Assembly (NCBI RefSeq): GCF_000321225.1
Contig: NW_004451405.1
Location: forward strand, 80,567-144,566
Reading direction: 5' to 3'
Length of the DNA stretch: 64,000 nucleotides
Source: Odobenus rosmarus divergens
Taxonomy: Eukaryota > Chordata > Mammalia > Carnivora > Odobenidae
Shown in pieces: positions 34,075 to 46,019 of the stretch. Numbering within the stretch: position 1 is the stretch's first letter; the number at the start of each line of letters is the position of its first letter. A model generated the notes under the pieces. That model was not told the origin of the DNA and searched no databases. It saw nothing but the letters and a program-made list of their open reading frames with translations. The translations under genes and the position numbers were made by a program.

Positions 34075-34954
34075 TAAAGGAAGTCTTTTGAGTAGTCTTG
34101 TTAACTACTTCATGGTATATATTTTTAATATTTTGCATTTTGAAAATTACAGCCCTTATTTGAGGGCCCATTCTTACCCCATTATTATACTTGGTTCTAA
34201 AGTACGAAAGAAGTAGAAGAAACCCTTGCAAAGCTTGTAGGTTATGAGGAAAGGAGATAAAACATATAATTTAGTTATTTCAAAACAATAAATGAACAAG
34301 CACAAGTCACTACAGTATAAGCTGTTTGGAGACATTCTGAGGGAGTAACATGAAATGGGATGGTGGGTGGGTCAGGGACTACTTAAAAAATTGGGAGGGT
34401 TTTTTTGGTAACAGTTTTTTTGAGATAGAATTCACTTACCATAGAAGTAGCCCATTTAAAATATGTAACTCAGTGGTGTTTGGTGTATTCACAGTTGTGC
34501 AGCCAGCATCATAATTTTAGAACATTTATATCACCCGAGATATAAATCCTATATCCTTTAAGAGTACCCACCATACTCCCATACCCTTAACTTCTAGGAA
34601 GTCACTCATCTGCTTTCTGATTATATTTGCCTATTCTGAACATTTCATACAAATGGAATCTTAATGTAATATGTGGTCTTTCATTACAGGCTTGTTTCAC
34701 TTACCCCGTTTTCAAGGTTTCATCCATATTGTACTTCATTCTTTTTATGGCTGCATAATATGCTATTGTATGCATATATACTACATTTTGTTTATCAGCT
34801 AATGGACATTTGGGTTATTTCTACTTTTTGGCTGTTATAAATAATTCAGTTATGAACATTCATATACAAGTTTTTGCGTACATAGTTTCAGTTCTCTTGG
34901 GTATATGTCTAGGAGTAAAAGTGCTGGATTGTACGCCTCTGTGTTTATTTTCTC

Positions 34955-35078
34955 TTTCTTTATATTTTAAAGATTTTACTTTTTAAGTAGACTCTGTACC
35001 CAGTGTGGGGCTCGAACTCAAAACCTTGAGATCATGAGTCGCATGCTCTACTGACCAAGCCAGCCAGGTGTGCCCCAT
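34955..35078 (-). mobile_element. Short tRNA-like CAN-SINE in L1
   Basis: The body GTGTGGGGCTCGAACTC with a T/A-rich tail has no GA-rich middle. Flanked by GCCTCTGTGTTTA and GCCTCTGTATTTA. Inserted in the antisense L1. Confidence 0.87.
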
Positions 35079-35520
35079 GGTGCCTCTGTATTTAAACTTT
35101 TGAGGAACTTCTGTTTTCCAAAGCACCCTCACCATTGCACATCCCTACCACCAGTGTATGAGGGCTCCAGTTTCTCCACATCCTTGCCAACATTTGTTAC
35201 TATCTTTTTGATTATAGCTGATCATAGCTCTCCTACTGAGTGTTAGTTATTTCATTGCAGTTTTGATTTGCATTTCCTTAAAGATGCTGAGTGTCTTTTC
35301 ATTTGTTTATTGGCCATTTGTATATATATTTTTTGAGAGGTATGTATTCAAATCCTTTGCCCATTTTTAAGTTGTTATTTATCTTTTGATAACTCAGTTG
35401 TAAGAGTCTTTTGTATATTATAGATACAAATATTTCCCCCAAACTTGGTGAGTTATCCTCTCACTGCCATGGTGATGTCTTTTAAAGAATAAAAGTTTTA
35501 AATTTTGATGAAAGTTTAAT

Positions 35521-35724
35521 TTTTTTTTAAAGATTTTATTTATTTATTTGACAGAGAGAGACACAGCGAGAGAGGGAACACAAGCAGGGGGGAGTGGGAG
35601 AGGGAGAGGGAGAAGCAAGCTTCCCAGGGAGCAGGGAGCCCGATGTGGGGCTTGATCCCAGGACCCTGGGATCACGACCTGAGCCAAAGGCAGACGCTTA
35701 ACGACTGAGTCACCCAGGCGCCCC
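35521..35724 (-). mobile_element. CAN-SINE, subfamily C, in L1
   Basis: Full-length reverse complement with GAAAGTTTAATTTTTT on both sides. It interrupts the antisense L1 of 34.4-36.85 kb. Confidence 0.96.
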
Positions 35725-36850
35725 GAAAGTTTAATTTTTTGTGCTTTTGGTGTCATATCTAAGAAAATTGTTCACTAATCTAAGGTCATGGAGGTTTATG
35801 CTTCTGTTTTGTGCTAAGAGTTTTTTAGTTTAGCACTTATATTTAGATTTATGATCCATTTTGAGTTAATATCTGCATATGCCTCGATGTAGGGAGTCTA
35901 ACATTATATTTTTTGCATGTAGATACCTAGTTGTCCCAGTACCATTTGTGGAAAAGACTGTTCTTTGCCCATTTAATTGTTTTGTCATGCCTCTGGAAAA
36001 TCAGTTAACTATAAACATGAAGGTTTATTTCTGGAATTAGTTTAATTCCATTGATTTGTTTGATTTTCATTATACCAAGTACTGTCTTGACCACTATAGC
36101 TTTATTATTGAGAAGGGGAAGTCCTCCAAGTTTGTTCTTTTTCAAGATTGTTTTGGCTATTTGGGGTATTTCCTGTTTCCATATGAATTTCAGGATCACC
36201 TTGTCAATTTCTACAATGAAGCCAGCTGGAATTTTGATAGGAATTGTGTTAAATCTGTAGATAATTTGGGGAGCATTGCCATCTTAACAATACTAAGTCT
36301 TTTCCATTTATTTAGATTTTCTTTGATTTTTTCCCCAACAATATTTTTCAGTTTTCAGAGTCTAAGTTACTGCATTTATTCCTAAATATTTTATTCTTTT
36401 AGATGCTATTATAAATGGAATTATTTTCTTAATTTTTGGGGGTTCATTGCAAGTGTATAAAAATACAATTGATTTTTGTCTCTTGATCTTGTGTCTTGCA
36501 ACCTTGCTGAATTTGTTTATCAGGTCTAATACTATTTTAGTTCATTACATGGCATTTTCTGTATAACAAGGGTCATGTCATCAGTGAAGATAGTTTTTAC
36601 TTCTTTTCCAATCTGGATGCGTTTTATTTCATTTTCTTGTCTAATTGTCTTGGCTGAAACCTCCAGTACATTGTTGAAAAGAAGTGTCAAGAACAGATAA
36701 TCTTGTCTTGTTCCTGATCTTGGGGGAAAGCATTCATCTTCCACTATTAAGTATGTTGTTAGCTGTGGGGTTTTCATAGATGCTCTTTGTTAGGTTGAGG
36801 AAGTTCTATTTCTAGTTTGTTGAGTGTTTCTCTCATGAAGGGGTTCTGGG

Positions 36851-38489
36851 GTGTTAGGGTTGAGTTTTGAGGGTAGTATGAAATATGGATTACAAAAGTG
36901 AAGATACTGTGTCCAGTATTGAGAGGCAGGTAGTAATGCTTAACTTGTTTGAGAGAGAGGAGCTAGCTTTCACCACCCTCTTTTCCCTCTCCCTTATTTC
37001 CTCCCCTCTGTACTCCTTTAATGTTCTCTAATTGCCTTCCCATTGATCCATATACACATTTGGAGGGGATTAATCCTTTACTGAAGATTTTCTGAATAAT
37101 TCAGCTTTCTTGAGTAGTGGAGAATATTGTTTCTCTTCAAAAAACGTTTAATAAAAACAATGTGAGGATTTTTTTTTTTTCTGATTACATTGATAGCTAG
37201 TTTGGAGGGGGACACAGTTAAGCAGAATACTAAACCATAAATGAAGAGCTAACCATAGGATAAAAAAGATGGGAACACATTTTTGTGATTATCGAGGTTA
37301 TAGTTAATGAAGAATTCCATATTTATTTTGAACCTGGTTGTTAACTGACTTTTTCCCAAAATATTTCAGCATGAATGGTTTTGTTTTTGTAAGTTTTCTA
37401 AAAAACTTGATAGCTTTCTTAGGAAATTTTGTTCTGCAAAGTAGGGTTATGTTTCATTTGATGTGGTGATTATTACCCTTTAATTTTTGGAACTTCAATT
37501 GTGTGTCCATGCAGCTACATTCTGATTAGATAAATATTTAAAAAAGACTTATTTCTGTCCCATGTTATACATCACAGAAGTTAAATAACTTTGGATTAGC
37601 CAGAATCTTCCTGTTTACAAGTCAAAATTAGTAAGTGGTAATAGATTTTTTGTTCTGTATTCTCTTTTGTAGCAGGATACATTTCATTTTTTTCAAATCA
37701 CATTAAAATCTCATTACAGAAAAAAACCTATTTTTAATTTTTTTGAAGAAATAAGTAGTTCACTTTGCTCTGTGAGGGACTCATTCATACTGAATAGATG
37801 CCAGGTATTTTGGGGCTTTCATATTGTTTATTAACAGAAATTAGTGACACTAATTGGTGACACAAAGTAGAAGTTAGAACATTTTATCTTCTTATATTCA
37901 TCTGCACAGAGAACCTCTCTGTAATCTTACAGTTTAGAATCTTTTTCTCTTCCCACGTTACTTAGATTCCCTAAATGAGTAACATGGATCAGAGTTATAT
38001 AATACCAGTTACAAATACTACTAAGAGAATAGAACTAAATATAGGCTATACTAACTGTAATGTCTCTTTATACAAAGACTTTCTTGAGATCTTTATATAT
38101 TCATTGCTGTCTGATCATGTTTAAATTTAAAACCAAAAAACGGGCAAGAGTATGTTCTGCTATAAGTTCATGTCAGTGCAATCTTCTGTAATTTATGAAA
38201 TAATACATTGTGAATATACAGAATATGATCTTGAAACAGTACAAGAATTTTAATCACTTTAAAGTATATCTCACTTAATAAATACTAAGTTTCTGCTGGC
38301 TACCAGCTATTGTATTCAGGGTTCTGGGCAATAAAAAGTTTGGAATGTAATCTTTTTTACTAGGAAATGCAACAGGTATTTATTGGACTGCTGAGAACTA
38401 AGGACTGTGAAAAGCCATCTCCTTCCCTTTAAATAGGAATCTGAACTAGTTTTCATGAAAATCCTGTGGAGTATGATTCTCATTCTGTA
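36851..38489. other. Unique intronic sequence
   Basis: No SINE, LINE or MIR recognised over 1.6 kb. Some short T-rich tracts (37170). Confidence 0.5.
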
Positions 38490-38700
38490 GGTGGTTAATA
38501 ATGTGAGCCCTTGGATTCTTAACTTCCTAGCTCTTGGGGAAACTCCCTACACCACCATATTTCAGTTTCCTCATCTGTAATAGGGAGATGATAATAGTTC
38601 TTATCTTGCAAGGTTGTTGTGAGGATTAAATCAGGTATATCTATAAAGTACTTAGAACAGTAGTATGTGGCACATCCATAATAAAAAACAAAACTTGGAA
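38490..38700 (+). mobile_element. MIR remnant
   Basis: CAGTTTCCTCATCTGTAATA, then TTGTTGTGAGGATTAAATCA and a TTAGAACAGTAGTATGTGGC end are a good match to MIR. Confidence 0.88.
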
Positions 38701-39124
38701 CTGAATATAAGTTAGTACTGTTTCTTATTATTAGGATCCGTACAAGTTAATAACAAGTCTTAAATATTGGTGAAATCAGTATTTAGAATAGGATCTGTTT
38801 GACTCCAGAATACTTAAACTACCTATACATATAAGGGATTTAAGCCCTGATAAATAGCAAGTGTAAGCAGATTATGCTAACTGACAAAGACCATTAAGTG
38901 CTATAACATAGAGTACATACCAGTTTGTAATCTACAAGGATAAAGAGGAGGTAGAAGTTGATCTCTCCTTTATGGTTAGGAGAAGGAAGGAAAGGAAAAG
39001 GTAGTGGAACACTGCAGCGTCCATTATTGCTCCTTTAACTTCTGTTCCTTTGTATATGTTGTCACCAGAGAAATCCTTGCAAAAATTCATTTGACACTGC
39101 TTAAGTTCTCTTCTTAAAATCCTT

Positions 39125-39510
39125 CAATAATAGTAATAGTTACTGTTTTTTGGTTGCATACTATGTGCTGAGGGCAGGAGTTGGTGTTTTATGTAAAGAG
39201 CCTTATATAGTAAATATTTTGGCTTTGTGTGGGTCACATTAAGATCTCTGTCCTATATTCTTTGTTTTTTGTTGTAGTTTTTATTATTATTTTTTTAACA
39301 GTCCTTTAAAAATGTAAAACCATTAACTGCTGGCAAGCCAAGCTGTAATTTGCTGACCTCTCTTAGGAGATTTACATGAATTCTTGTTAGAATCCTGGCA
39401 AAATTGCTATTATTAATCCCTATTTTATAGTTGAGGATACTGAAGCTCAGAGAGGCAAATTTGATGAAACTCACATAACAAGGAAATGACAGCTCAAATT
39501 CAGATTTAGG
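39125..39510 (-). mobile_element. MIR split by a DNA transposon remnant
   Basis: The left piece ends near GCATACTATGTGCTG; the right piece (39400-39510) holds CCCTATTTTATAGTTGAGGA and CTCAGAGAGGCAAATTTGAT. A different repeat occupies 39175-39360. Confidence 0.7.
39175..39360 (+). mobile_element. Non-autonomous DNA transposon remnant
   Basis: AGAGCCTTATATAGTAAATA, then TTTTGGCTTTGTGTGGGTCA and an end of CTGTAATTTGCTGACCTC resemble a common hAT-type mammalian repeat. I do not name the family. It is nested in a MIR. Confidence 0.6.
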
Positions 39511-39589
39511 TCATTGGAATTCCTAAACCTGTGTACTTTCCAGGATATCCTGCTGCTGCTTACTTTCTTTAGAAGGAAGTGGAGATTTC

Positions 39590-40075
39590 ATAGGATTATG
39601 TGTAAGACCCATCATGATCTTGTCCTTGTGTACTTCTCCAGTATTATTATTCCACTCTCCTGAACATATTCCCTAGACTTGTCATACTGAGTAACTTATA
39701 GCTTGGTTTATGGTTTGTATGTGCCTGCAGTACTTAAACTTGATGACCTCATTGACTTTTTTAATAATTCACCTTACCTTGTTCCTACTCTGAGAAATCT
39801 TGCCTGATGATACTTCCAGTCTTTGTTTCATGTTCTTTCTCTGTGCTTCCCTAGCATCTTGTGCATTCTTTTTTCATAACATTTACCATACTGTCTTGTA
39901 TTTACCTGGTTTCTATTTCTACTTTTCCATTAAACTGTGAGTTTTTAAGGGCAGAGATACCTTACTTTGTAGCCCAAGTTGTTTGTAGGGGTTAAACCCC
40001 TACTGTGTATCAGTGTACTGAGTGTTTAGTATATATTAGGGGCTTAGTTACTGTTTAATAAATGAATGAATAATC
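39590..40075 (+). mobile_element. L2 remnant, long
   Basis: A longer L2 3' part: CCCATCATGATCTTGTCCTT, TCTGAGAAATCTTGCCTGAT, AACTGTGAGTTTTTAAGGGC, and an end in TTTAATAAATGAATGAATAA. Order and content fit L2 well. Confidence 0.78.
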
Positions 40076-40270
40076 AAATGGCATTGCAAATGGTAGAAAT
40101 GACATCAAGAAATATGTAGTAACAGAAAGGCAAGTCCAGGTTCAAGTTTGAGAGGGAAATTTGGTTAATTTCTGGTTAGCTTCCAGAGGTTCAGTGACAA
40201 CAAGGAGGCTGATAAGGCAAATTGGAACGTGATTATTAGGGAGGGGTTTGAATGCCTAAAGAATTTTAGT

Positions 40271-40460
40271 GTTTTTTTTTTTTTTAAAGATTTTTATTTA
40301 TTGAGAGAGATAATGATAGAGAGCATGAGAAGGGGGAGAGTCAGGGAGAAGCAGACTCCCCACTGAGCAGGGAGCCCAATGCGGGACTCGATCCCGGGAC
40401 TCCAGGATCATGACCTGAGCCAAAGGCAGTCGTGTAAACAACTGAGCCACCCAGGCGCCC
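40271..40460 (-). mobile_element. CAN-SINE, subfamily A
   Basis: Full-length reverse complement with AAGAATTTTAGT on both sides. Confidence 0.96.
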
Positions 40461-40716
40461 AAGAATTTTAGTTTTATCCTATGTTCAACTCTAGAGCAGC
40501 CAAGCGGTCTTTTACATCTATAAATTGAGGTTCTCTTATTAATGCCTGAATTTTGTTATAATGTTGTTTTACATGATACTTCATAGGACATAGCAATATA
40601 TTACTTTTGATTAATAGTAACTGCAAATAGGGTTCTAGAATCTCACAATTGCCAATATGACTGTTAAACACATTGGTAGCATTGAGTACTTTTGAGCAGG
40701 TTGGAATAATAATTAT

Positions 40717-40907
40717 TATTTTTAAAGATTTTATTCATTTGCGACACAGATAGAGAGAGAGCATGAGCCGGGGGAGAGGCAGAGGGAGAGGGAGAAGCAG
40801 ACTCCCTGATGAGCCAGGAGCCCAGTGTGGGGCTCGATCCCAGGACCCTGGGACCATGACCCGAGCCGAAGGCAGACGCCTAACCATCTGAGCCACCCAG
40901 GTGCCCC
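40717..40907 (-). mobile_element. CAN-SINE
   Basis: Reverse complement with a GAGCCGGGGGAGAGGCAGAG body. TGGAATAAT(AAT)TATT is duplicated on both sides. Confidence 0.95.
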
Positions 40908-41068
40908 TGGAATAATTATTAAGAAGATTATCTGGTTGAGGGATGTAGAATCAGTTGAGATCAGAATGGAAGGAGGGAGGCTCTTTTTTAGAGTTAAAAT
41001 ATGAAGTGATAAGTCAAGAAATCTGTGTCAGTTGGGATAGCTAGAGCTTTTAATAAAGTGACATTGGT

Positions 41069-41273
41069 GGGGCGCCTGGGTGGCTCAGTTGGTTAAGCGT
41101 CTGCCTTCGGCTCGGGTTGTGATCCCAGGGTTCTGGGATCGAGCCCCGCATCGGGCTCCCTGATCAGTGGGAAGCCTGCTTCTCCCTCTCCCTCTTGTCT
41201 GCTGCTCTGCCTGCTTGTGCTCTTTCTCTCTCTGTCAAATAAATAAATAAATAAAATCTTTAAAAAAAAATAA
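41069..41273 (+). mobile_element. CAN-SINE, subfamily C
   Basis: Full-length with an AAATAAATAAATAAATAAAA tail. AATAAAGTGACATTGGTG is duplicated at about 41051 and 41275. One of four sense SINEs downstream of the promoter. Confidence 0.97.
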
Positions 41274-42029
41274 AAATAAAGTGACATTGGTGATTAAATA
41301 TGAAGGAAGAAGTCAGGGATGACTGAGAAATCAGGAGGGGGAGATAATTTGGGGAGGAAAATTATGAATTCTATGTTAGACAAATTGATTAAAATTGGAA
41401 TGATTTTGGTTTTTCCCTAGATTTAGGCCCTAATTGCTTTATGCCTGAATAATTAGAATATCCTCATGATCGGTGTTTCTTCCTGCCTCTAATGGATGAC
41501 TGGTATATTTGGATATAGGTGGATGTTTGGTGCTATCGACCCTTTGGCAGACTGGAGAAGGCTGGAGCCTTTTAAGAATAATGATTTTAAGTGAATGAAA
41601 GAAAATAAGGTTAAAAAGGAACCTGTTACATTAAAATACTGAAATGTATAGAAACAAATTTGTGATATATTAATAATGTGCCTCTTTATCAATACATTTA
41701 AATTACAAGATCTAGTAGTGAGTATAATAACTATCATAATTTTGAAGTTGTGGTACATACAGATGATATTTTGAGATATCTGTAACACCTATAATGTGAT
41801 ATGAAAATATAACTTGTGTTAATGACCAAAATCACAGTTACTGCTAATATCATGGTAGGTGTTTTAGTTCTTACTGAAAGAGGTACTAAATTTTCATTAG
41901 ACATTAGTGAAGGTGGTGATGTAATTTTTTTTCCCATGCAAATTTATAGATTTCCTGAGGTTTATGGACCTCAGGTTAGTAATCTTGTATTATCTCCTGG
42001 TTTCCATCTATTTTGTATATTTTTGTCAT
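41274..42029. other. Unique intronic sequence
   Basis: Nothing recognised. The minus-strand 99-codon frame (41489-41788) is a chance frame in AT-rich DNA. Confidence 0.5.
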
Positions 42030-42334
42030 AGTACTTTTTTTTTTTCACATGGCAATATTTTTTCATGTCTGCTTTTGGAAGTACATGTTCCTTATATAAA
42101 AAAATACTTAAGGGCATAATTTCCTGGTCATCCTATCTCATAGAGATCAAGACTGTTAGTAGTATTGAACAATTGTGTGTTTCTGGGCAATATGTGTGTA
42201 TATAACCACATAAACATATATAAATAGAATGATCCTATATACTATTTTTTACATTTGTTTTCTGATTTAACAGCATATTGTCATTTTTTCCATCAGTAGA
42301 TATGCCTCATGCTTTTAAAATATTGATAGCATTT

Positions 42335-42930
42335 TTTAAAAAGTGAGATCACCACAATAAAAAATCACTGTTTTAACGTATACACTTTAGTGGTTTTAGT
42401 ATTTCACTGTGTTGTGAACCATCACTATTAATTCTAGAACATTTCCATCACCCTTAAAAGAAACCTTATCCTTTCTTCATCTGCTGGCAACCACAAGTCT
42501 CCTTTTCCTCTTACGGATTTACCTGTTCAGGCATTAAATATAAATGGAATCATACAGTATGTGACTTCTTGTGTCTGGCTTCTTTCACTTAGTGCAATGT
42601 TTTTAAGATTATTTCATGTTGTAGCATGTAATAGTACTTCATTACTTATGGCTGAGTAATATGCCGTCATATGGGTATATCATATTTTGTTCATCTGTTC
42701 ATCAGCTGATAGATATTTGGGTAGTTTCAACTTTTTGGCTATTATAAATAATCCTGCTATGAGCATTCATGTACACATTTTTGTGTGGACATATGTTTTC
42801 AGTTCTCTTGGGTTATATACCTGAGAGTGTAATAACTGGATCATATGGCAGTTCTGTTTTAATTCTTTGAAAACTGACAGACTTTCTCACAGCAGAGGCA
42901 GCATTTTACATTTGCACACATTATTCTTTC
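42335..42930 (-). mobile_element. LINE-1 3' end, antisense, nested
   Basis: The short 3'UTR and ORF2-end segment has the typical antisense phrases (ttctagaacatttccatcac; tggctgagtaatatgcc). It lies inside an older L1 of the same orientation. Confidence 0.8.
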
Positions 42931-43059
42931 TAATGCCTGAATTGTAATTCATTTTATTGATGTCCTATAATTCAGTCCCTTACCGATTGGCAATTTATTT
43001 CCTTACCTTGGACAGTTATCAACAGTAATGCAGGGAAAAGATTCATACGTACACTAAAC

Positions 43060-43228
43060 ACTTATTTTTAAGAGACGGGGGCCTCAGAGGGAAAGGGAGA
43101 GAGAATCTTAAGCAGTCTCCACGTGGAGCAGGGAGCCCGATGTGGGCTTGATCTCACGACCCTGAGATCATGACCTGAGCCCAAATCAAGAGTCAGATGC
43201 TCATCTGACTAAGCCACTAGGCTCCCCC
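43060..43228 (-). mobile_element. Older CAN-SINE in L1
   Basis: Diverged reverse complement, ending AAGCCACTAGGCTCCCC. It contains GATCATGACCTGAGCCCAAA. It lies in the older antisense L1. Confidence 0.88.
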
Positions 43229-43433
43229 TTTCACACTTTTTTAAAGGATAAATTTCTAGAAGTGGACTTGCTGGATTAAAATGATTGCACATTTAAAATT
43301 TTTGATACATGTTGGGTTACCCTTTAGAAATGTAGAAAATTCTATTCACATCAGCTGTGTAATGGGTGCCTATTTCCCCAAACTCTTATTCACATTATTA
43401 ATCTTTGCCACTCTGATAATAAAGTCGTATGTT

Positions 43434-43606
43434 TTTTTATTAAAGATTTTATTTATTTATTCATGAGAGAGAGAGAGGCAGAGGCAGAGGGAGAAGCAGG
43501 CTCCCCGTGGAGCAAGGAGCCTGATGTGGGACTTGATCCCAGGACCCTGGGATCATGACCTGAGTTGAAAGCAGACGCTTAACCGTCTGAGCCACCCAGG
43601 TGTCCC
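43434..43606 (-). mobile_element. CAN-SINE, subfamily B, in L1
   Basis: Full-length, with a TTCATGAGAGAGAGAGAGGC start and a GCCACCCAGGTGTCCC end. Flanked by AAGTCGTATGTTTTTTTA and AAGCCATATGTTTTTTTA. Confidence 0.95.
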
Positions 43607-44024
43607 AAGCCATATGTTTTTTTAAAATTTGCAATTATTTGATTAATAGGGGGGTTGTATTTCTTTTCACTATTTTTTGGCCAGTCTTTTGTGATTTGCC
43701 TGATCATGACCTTTACTCCCAATTTTTCTATTGGGGTGTTTACGTTTTTTTTCTTATTTGATTTATAAAAGCTGTTTATATTTTAGAAACATTACCTCAT
43801 TATCCATTATAAATATTACAGAGACCTTGCTCCCATTTCCTCTTGATCTTTTGATTATGACTTTGCTCTTTGCCGAATAGACATTAAATTTTTTTGTATC
43901 GTTTAATCTTATAGTCTTTACCTTGTTTAGAAAAGTTTTGTGCACTCCCAAGATTAAAAGATTATTATTCTGCATTTTCCTCTATAAATGTTTAGAATTA
44001 AATTTGTCATAGTTTAGTAGAATA

Positions 44025-44260
44025 ATCTTGGATTTTGTGGTTGGAATCATGTGTATTCAAATTTCAGTCTAGTCACTTATTAACAGTGAGATGTTGGATG
44101 TTTCACAACTTCTCTGTTCTTCGGCTTCCTCATTGGTAAAGTGGGAATTAATAACGTAGTTATAGTTTTAGTGACATTAAATGTGATAATCTGTGCAAAT
44201 CATCGAGCACAGTATCTGGACACAGACTGGACATTCAGTACATGTTTTCTTACCTCTCCC
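44025..44260 (+). mobile_element. MIR remnant
   Basis: TTTCACAACTTCTCTGTTCT, then GCTTCCTCATTGGTAAAGTG and an end with CATCGAGCACAGTATCTGGA follow MIR order. Confidence 0.8.
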
Positions 44261-45459
44261 ACTCAAACTCTTGTCTTCCTTCAACCTCTTTATAATCTGA
44301 TTCAGAAAATAAGGAGGGGAGGTTTTAAGAAGTAGAGGGTGGTCCTCAGTTTTTAAAATCAGAGAAATCATACAGGATGAGCTGACTACAAAGGGGACTG
44401 AAAATTGATTTAGTAAACTTGAAGTCATTTAGGTTTTTTTTTTGTCATTTATGTTTAGTAAGAACAGTTTTCATTGGAGTGATGAGAGAGAGCCATATTT
44501 TAATAGAAGGAAGACTAAGTAAAGCCATATAGCATACATGAGGGGTGATAAGTGCATATGGGACATTATCCATCATTTTTTATATCTTTGAAAAATAGTT
44601 GTAACTCTTCCTTTTTCTTTCATTGTTAGGATGCTAGTAAGAAGACAGGGATAGCAATACTAATACGTGGTATATGTGTATATAAGTTATAGACAAGTTT
44701 TGGTCATTTTTACTGTTAGTTAGAATTACAGTAATTTATAGCACATTTCACAGTTAATCCATTAGATGGGTCAGGAACTACCTTTCCATTTGGATTTTCT
44801 TCTTAGTAGCCCTTTATGGAATTTGTACACATTCTTCATTAAGTTACAATTATTTGTAAACAGTGTAATATATCCTTTGTATATTTTAGAAAGAGATGGG
44901 AAATACATAAATGTTTATAATACAGTAATCACTGTTTACATTTTCTTATCTTTCCTAGACTATAAGGTTTTTAGGGCAGTGAACACAGTTCTAATAATTA
45001 AAAATAATGGGTTTTTGACAGATGTTTGTAATGCAATAATTTTGACAAATGTTTATAAAGCATTACACTTTCTTTTCCTCTTTTTATAAAATAACCTCAA
45101 AGTACGGTTTTAAAATTTGCTAATAAAAATGTTCATTTAGATTTTTCTCAAGTGGAGAAAAAATAGACATGGATTATATGTAACCGGGTTTTAGAAAATG
45201 ATATCAAATTGTATTCCTTGACTCTGGGTAACTGCCTGTTCCTAGTATGTTGCAAGTATACTGTCCTCATTTTGTCAGCCTCAAAACAAGAAGGAAATTC
45301 TGTATTGGTTAGCTTAGGAGGAAGGTAATGAGTTTAAGTAACAAAACAGGAAATTTGTTTCTCTGTGACCTTTGATGAGTTTGTCAAGTTGGCATTTTGA
45401 CTTCGGAATTGAAATTCAGAAGAGTTTTATATTTAGTTTGTTTTTTGTTGCTTTTGCAG
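44261..45459. other. Unique sequence before candidate exon 2
   Basis: No repeat recognised. The last 40 bases form the pyrimidine-rich acceptor tract of the candidate exon. The 107-codon frame at 44766-45089 is AT-rich and resembles nothing I know. Confidence 0.5.
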
Positions 45460-45523
45460 AGTTATCTACCTGCCAGGAAAAAAGTAGGAATCCAAGTTAA
45501 AGATTCTGCTACCTTTGTGGGAA

Positions 45524-45556
45524 ATGATGAACAATAAATGCTCTTCCTTCTGCTGA
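45524..45556 (+). other. Upstream ORF, 10 codons, in candidate exon
   Basis: Two successive AUGs at 45524 and 45527 open a frame of ten codons (MMNNKCSSFC) that stops at TGA 45554-45556. It overlaps the start of the 35-codon frame, so the two could not both be initiated by one ribosome in sequence. This is only meaningful if the exon call is right. Confidence 0.28.
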
Positions 45557-45645
45557 CAAAATCTGGGTATCTGTGTTTTACAATGGCTGGTTTTTGCTTT
45601 CACATAGGGCCAAAGTATCCTTTTCCTGGAACCAAGCTTGACTGA
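45538..45645 (+). other. Upstream ORF, 35 codons, in candidate exon
   Basis: The frame starts MLFLLLTKSGYLCFTMAGF and ends GTKLD before TGA at 45643-45645. It overlaps a shorter uORF (45524-45556) in another frame and lies wholly within the candidate 5'UTR exon. The start is hydrophobic, but there is no reason to call it a signal peptide. If the exon is used, these AUGs would be expected to reduce translation of the main frame downstream. Conservation is unknown. Confidence 0.3.
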
Positions 45646-45653
45646 AAGCCTTT

Positions 45654-46019
45654 GTAAGTTCTTATTCTTTATCCTTTTAATAAAGCAACTATTTTCGGAA
45701 CTATTTTAAAGCTGACACCCCTTCCCTTCCAACCTTTTCCGCTTAATACAAAGCACCACTTTCTTGGCAGTCATTTGTATGAGTAGAGTGGTACTCTCCT
45801 AGGCATTTATTCATGCCAGAAAGTTAAGGATTAGCTCTGTTGTTTGATGCTATCTGTTTTGGATCAATGTGAGTCAGCGTTGGCCCTGCCTTTTAAATTC
45901 TTTCATAATTAAGATGCTGGCACCTTTGAACCCTTCCTGGATGGAGCTTTTCTTTGTGCCTTATCAGGTTTTAGAGTTTGGTTACTAAGGTTTTTCTGTT
46001 TTACTCTATTTTTTTCTCT
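45654..46019. other. Unique sequence after candidate exon 2
   Basis: No repeat is seen in the 366 bases before the next SINE. Confidence 0.5.

Larger units (their letters stand above)
34400..36850 (-). mobile_element. LINE-1 fragment, antisense
   Basis: L1 3'UTR and much of ORF2, read on the minus strand and interrupted by SINEs at 34.96 and 35.52 kb. The frame at 36005-36199 carries an ORF2 segment (KFIWK..IAKTILKKNKLGG). The frame at 36532-36777 is reverse transcriptase sequence in which the catalytic FADD motif reads FTDD. Frames are broken and the 5' part is missing, so it cannot be active. Confidence 0.92.
42030..43980 (-). mobile_element. Old LINE-1/HAL1-like, antisense
   Basis: Diverged L1-type 3' sequence, recognisable from the usual antisense phrases (aagtggacttgctggatt; ctattggggtgttt). 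It is interrupted by a younger L1 3' end (42335-42930) and by SINEs at 43.06 and 43.43 kb. Too decayed to show protein domains. Confidence 0.75.
45460..45653 (+). other. Candidate second exon, probably 5'UTR with uORFs
   Basis: A pyrimidine-rich tract ending TTGCTTTTGCAG|AG (acceptor at 45459/45460) and a donor CCTTT|GTAAGT (45653/45654) bound 194 bases not matching any repeat I recognise. All three frames are interrupted, so it is unlikely to be coding for a main product. It contains AUGs at 45524 and 45527 (10-codon frame ending 45556) and at 45538 (35-codon frame ending 45645). If joined to the exon ending at 29223, the frame from AUG 29097 would stop at 45498-45500. The intron would be about 16.2 kb. 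This is inferred from splice signals only; RNA data are needed to confirm it. Confidence 0.5.

Noticed and set aside
44766..45089. 107-codon + frame just before candidate exon 2
   Set aside because: AT-rich, no splice or family support, and no relation to the exon's frame.
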